Positions 60,270 to 62,039 of a DNA stretch of 62,039 nucleotides are shown piece by piece (position 1 is the stretch's first letter; each line of letters begins with the position of its first letter). The notes beneath the pieces were generated by a model. It was not told the DNA's origin and ran no database searches. It saw nothing but the letters and a program-made list of their open reading frames with translations. The translations under genes were made by a program, and so were the position numbers. Origin of the DNA: Candidatus Geothermarchaeota archaeon (lineage in GTDB: Archaea > Thermoproteota > Nitrososphaeria > Geothermarchaeales > JDFR-13). The stretch is from positions 1 through 62,039 of the forward strand of contig WAKB01000002.1 in NCBI GenBank assembly GCA_015523545.1, read 5' to 3'.

Positions 60270-61838
60270 ATGAGGAGGGTCTTCTACGGAGGCGTTATAC
60301 ACATCAGGCCGGGCGGTGAGAAGGCTGAGTGGATACTCGTTGAGGATGGTGTGGTTAAGGACTATGGCGTGGGCCCCCTACCCGAGGCCGATGAGTATAT
60401 CAATATTGAGGGGGGCCATCTATACCCAGGCTTCATAGACTGCCACACCCACCTGGTGAGGTATGGACTCAGCCTATTTACCGTTGATCTACGTGGTGTG
60501 AAGAGCCTAGAAGAGCTGGTCAGGAGGCTCAGGGCTGGGCTCGACAGGCTATACATGGGCTGGCTACTGGGGAGGGGGTGGGACCAAGACAAGATGGTGG
60601 AGAGGAGGTACCCCACCAAGGACGTCCTCGACCAGGTATCGAGGGAGGTACCCATCTATATCAAGAGGGTCTGCGGACACATAGCGGCGGCCAACAGCAA
60701 GGCCCTTGAGCTGGCGGGGATTGACCAGGATACGCCCGACCCCGAGGGCGGAGTAATAGATAGGGACGAGGCTGGCGAGCCAACCGGGATCCTTAGGGAG
60801 CGGGCGATGGAGCTTGTAGAGAAGGTTCTCCCACAGCCAGATGTGGAGATGTTGATGAAGGCTGCTGAGGCTGGTATTGAGGATATGCTCTCCAGGGGTG
60901 TAACTACAGCACACCTAGTGTCGGCCACTCCGGAGGAGTGGATGATCCTGGAGAAGCTTAACCAGATGGGGAGGCTAAGGATGAGGGTGAGGGTCTACTT
61001 CGACTATCGACACCTAGACTGGCTCGTAGAGAAGGGTTTTAAGAGGGGTTATGGCGACGATAAGCTCCGATTCATGGGGATAAAGATAATCACTGATGGT
61101 AGTCTGGGTGGGAGAACAGCCTACCTAAGCGAGCCCTACAGCGATGATCCGTCCACGAGGGGAGTGTTGATAGTCCCCTTTGAAGAGCTACGCAGAGTAG
61201 TAAAGGCATCGTTTACACACGGTTTTCAACTAGCTATCCACGGTATTGGAGACGCCGCTATTGAGAACATTGTAAAAGCATATGAGGAGGAGATCGGTGG
61301 GGAGGTTAGGTATAGGAGGGATAGGATAGAGCACGCATCTGTCCTTAGGCCCGACCTGATAGAGAGGATCGCGGAGCTGGGAATAGCAGTCTCGACACAG
61401 CCCCAGTTCATAACCTCCGACACATGGGTTGTGGATAGGCTGGGTGGGGAGCGTGCCAGATATACCTATCCACTAGGTACACTGGCCAGGAGGGGTGTCC
61501 TGATGGGCTTCGGGAGCGACTGCCCAGTCGAGATACCCGATCCAGTCGTGGGTCTCTACGCGGCCGTGACGAGGGGACGTGACGATGGCGTCCCACTCGG
61601 ACTACTCACGCCTGAAGAGGGTCTAAGCACGGTGGAGGCTCTTAGATACTATACAGAGGACGCGGCCAAGCTCTCGCATGATGAGGAGTTGATAGGTACG
61701 CTGGAGAGGGGTAAGAGGTTCGACGCAGTCCTACTCGACAGGAAGGTTGAGAGGCTCACAGATAGGGATATCCTCGAGACCAGGGTGGTAGCCACTTTTG
61801 TCGACGGTCTGATGATGTATCAACGGGCAGGGGGATGA
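60270..61838 (+). CDS. Amidohydrolase family 3 (YtcJ-like)
   Basis: A 522-aa metal hydrolase of the amidohydrolase-3 family. It has GFIDCHTHLVRYG (HxH pair near 58-60), VCGHIAAANSKALELAGI, KIITDGSLGGRTA, FQLAIHGIGDAAI, DRIEHASVLRPD and FGSDCPVEIPDP with the final Asp. YtcJ-type proteins act on N-substituted amides or formamides; substrates are largely unknown. It diverges from the decarboxylase gene with a start-to-start gap of 57 nt. Probably cytosolic. Confidence 0.87.
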   Translation: MRRVFYGGVIHIRPGGEKAEWILVEDGVVKDYGVGPLPEADEYINIEGGHLYPGFIDCHTHLVRYGLSLFTVDLRGVKSLEELVRRLRAGLDRLYMGWLLGRGWDQDKMVERRYPTKDVLDQVSREVPIYIKRVCGHIAAANSKALELAGIDQDTPDPEGGVIDRDEAGEPTGILRERAMELVEKVLPQPDVEMLMKAAEAGIEDMLSRGVTTAHLVSATPEEWMILEKLNQMGRLRMRVRVYFDYRHLDWLVEKGFKRGYGDDKLRFMGIKIITDGSLGGRTAYLSEPYSDDPSTRGVLIVPFEELRRVVKASFTHGFQLAIHGIGDAAIENIVKAYEEEIGGEVRYRRDRIEHASVLRPDLIERIAELGIAVSTQPQFITSDTWVVDRLGGERARYTYPLGTLARRGVLMGFGSDCPVEIPDPVVGLYAAVTRGRDDGVPLGLLTPEEGLSTVEALRYYTEDAAKLSHDEELIGTLERGKRFDAVLLDRKVERLTDRDILETRVVATFVDGLMMYQRAGG

Positions 61839-62039
61839 TTATCCATGTGTTCAGACATTATGAGGTAATATAAGAGGCCACAATACTCACGGCTATGGAG
61901 TAGGAAGGACTCCAGCTCATCCCTAGATACGCCGGCCTCATCAGCCCAATCAGCTTTTCCAAGCAGCTTCGATGCATAGGTCTCGGTGCAGCCTATACCA
62001 CTCAGCCTCGAATATGCATAGTCCCTAGCCACCCTCCCA
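61820..62039 (-). CDS. Partial ORF of unknown function at window edge
   Basis: The reverse frame is open from the edge to a stop at 61820-61822, ending with LSGIGCTETYASKLLGKADWADEAG and SREYCGLLYYLIMSEHMDNHPPAR. A GTG lies at 62032, but the frame continues to the edge so the start may be outside. No family recognised. It overlaps the end of the amidohydrolase gene by 19 bases, somewhat unusual, so a chance ORF is possible. Confidence 0.35.
   Translation of the reverse strand, partial: GRVARDYAYSRLSGIGCTETYASKLLGKADWADEAGVSRDELESFLLHSREYCGLLYYLIMSEHMDNHPPAR

Overview
The window looks like a piece of a hyperthermophilic archaeal chromosome, most likely Thermoproteota (the crenarchaeal side). 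Arginine is mostly AGG and isoleucine often ATA. Many genes have a TATA box about 26-30 nt upstream of the start codon with no room for a leader, while internal operon genes carry GGTG/GAGG-type ribosome sites. Start codons are often GTG or TTG. VapBC pairs, AbrB proteins, a NikR-like regulator and a CRISPR repeat ending in TTGAAAG all fit. I cannot name a genus. There is no rRNA or tRNA gene that I can recognise.

Layout. 0-6 kb (minus): an M29 aminopeptidase cut by the window edge, then a four-gene operon of an M20-like hydrolase, a Gfo/Idh oxidoreductase, an argininosuccinate-lyase-like enzyme and an arginine-deiminase-like enzyme, several with altered active-site residues. 6-11 kb: nitroreductase, acetyl-CoA synthetase, class III aminotransferase, alpha/beta hydrolase. 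11-14.3 kb: a membrane-anchored surface protein facing a three-gene operon of DUF2589-like proteins of unknown function. 14.4-18.2 kb: ornithine carbamoyltransferase, an orphan serine recombinase, two AbrB proteins flanking a small membrane protein, and an NnrS-like membrane protein. 18.3-22.1 kb: a secreted beta-helix protein and an alkaline-phosphatase-superfamily enzyme. 22.7-24.7 kb: VapBC and an 18-repeat CRISPR array without cas genes. 24.7-29.5 kb: argininosuccinate synthase with a divergent ACT-domain regulator, a DNA alkyltransferase, an amidohydrolase and CutA.

29.5-35.7 kb: an operon of an endonuclease-IV-like TIM barrel, an SF2 helicase and a second NnrS-like protein, then a metal P-type ATPase divergent from a NikR-like regulator across a large dyad. 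36-42 kb: an orphan MalK-type ATPase, a secreted repeat protein, a metallo-beta-lactamase-fold hydrolase and a GT-C-like membrane protein. 42-46.5 kb: branched-chain amino acid ABC transporter genes for the binding protein and LivG (minus) and LivH and LivM (plus); the matching LivF sits at 58.2 kb. 46.5-52.5 kb: a saccharopine-dehydrogenase-like enzyme and a cystathionine gamma-synthase-family enzyme sharing a symmetric promoter, a DCC-family protein, an M20 peptidase, an M19 dipeptidase and a second VapBC. 52.7-58.1 kb: a second surface-protein locus (beta-helix paralog, glycosyltransferase, carboxypeptidase-regulatory-like protein). 58.2-62 kb: LivF, a DapDC/ODC-type decarboxylase, a YtcJ-type amidohydrolase and a partial ORF.

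Taken together, the metabolic genes describe a peptide and amino-acid user: peptidases, dipeptidase, amino-acid transporter, PLP enzymes and acetyl-CoA synthetase, with arginine genes scattered rather than grouped. The most unusual parts are the guanidino-type operon with altered catalytic residues, the DUF2589 trio, the paired surface-protein loci, and several clean dyads in divergent promoters.
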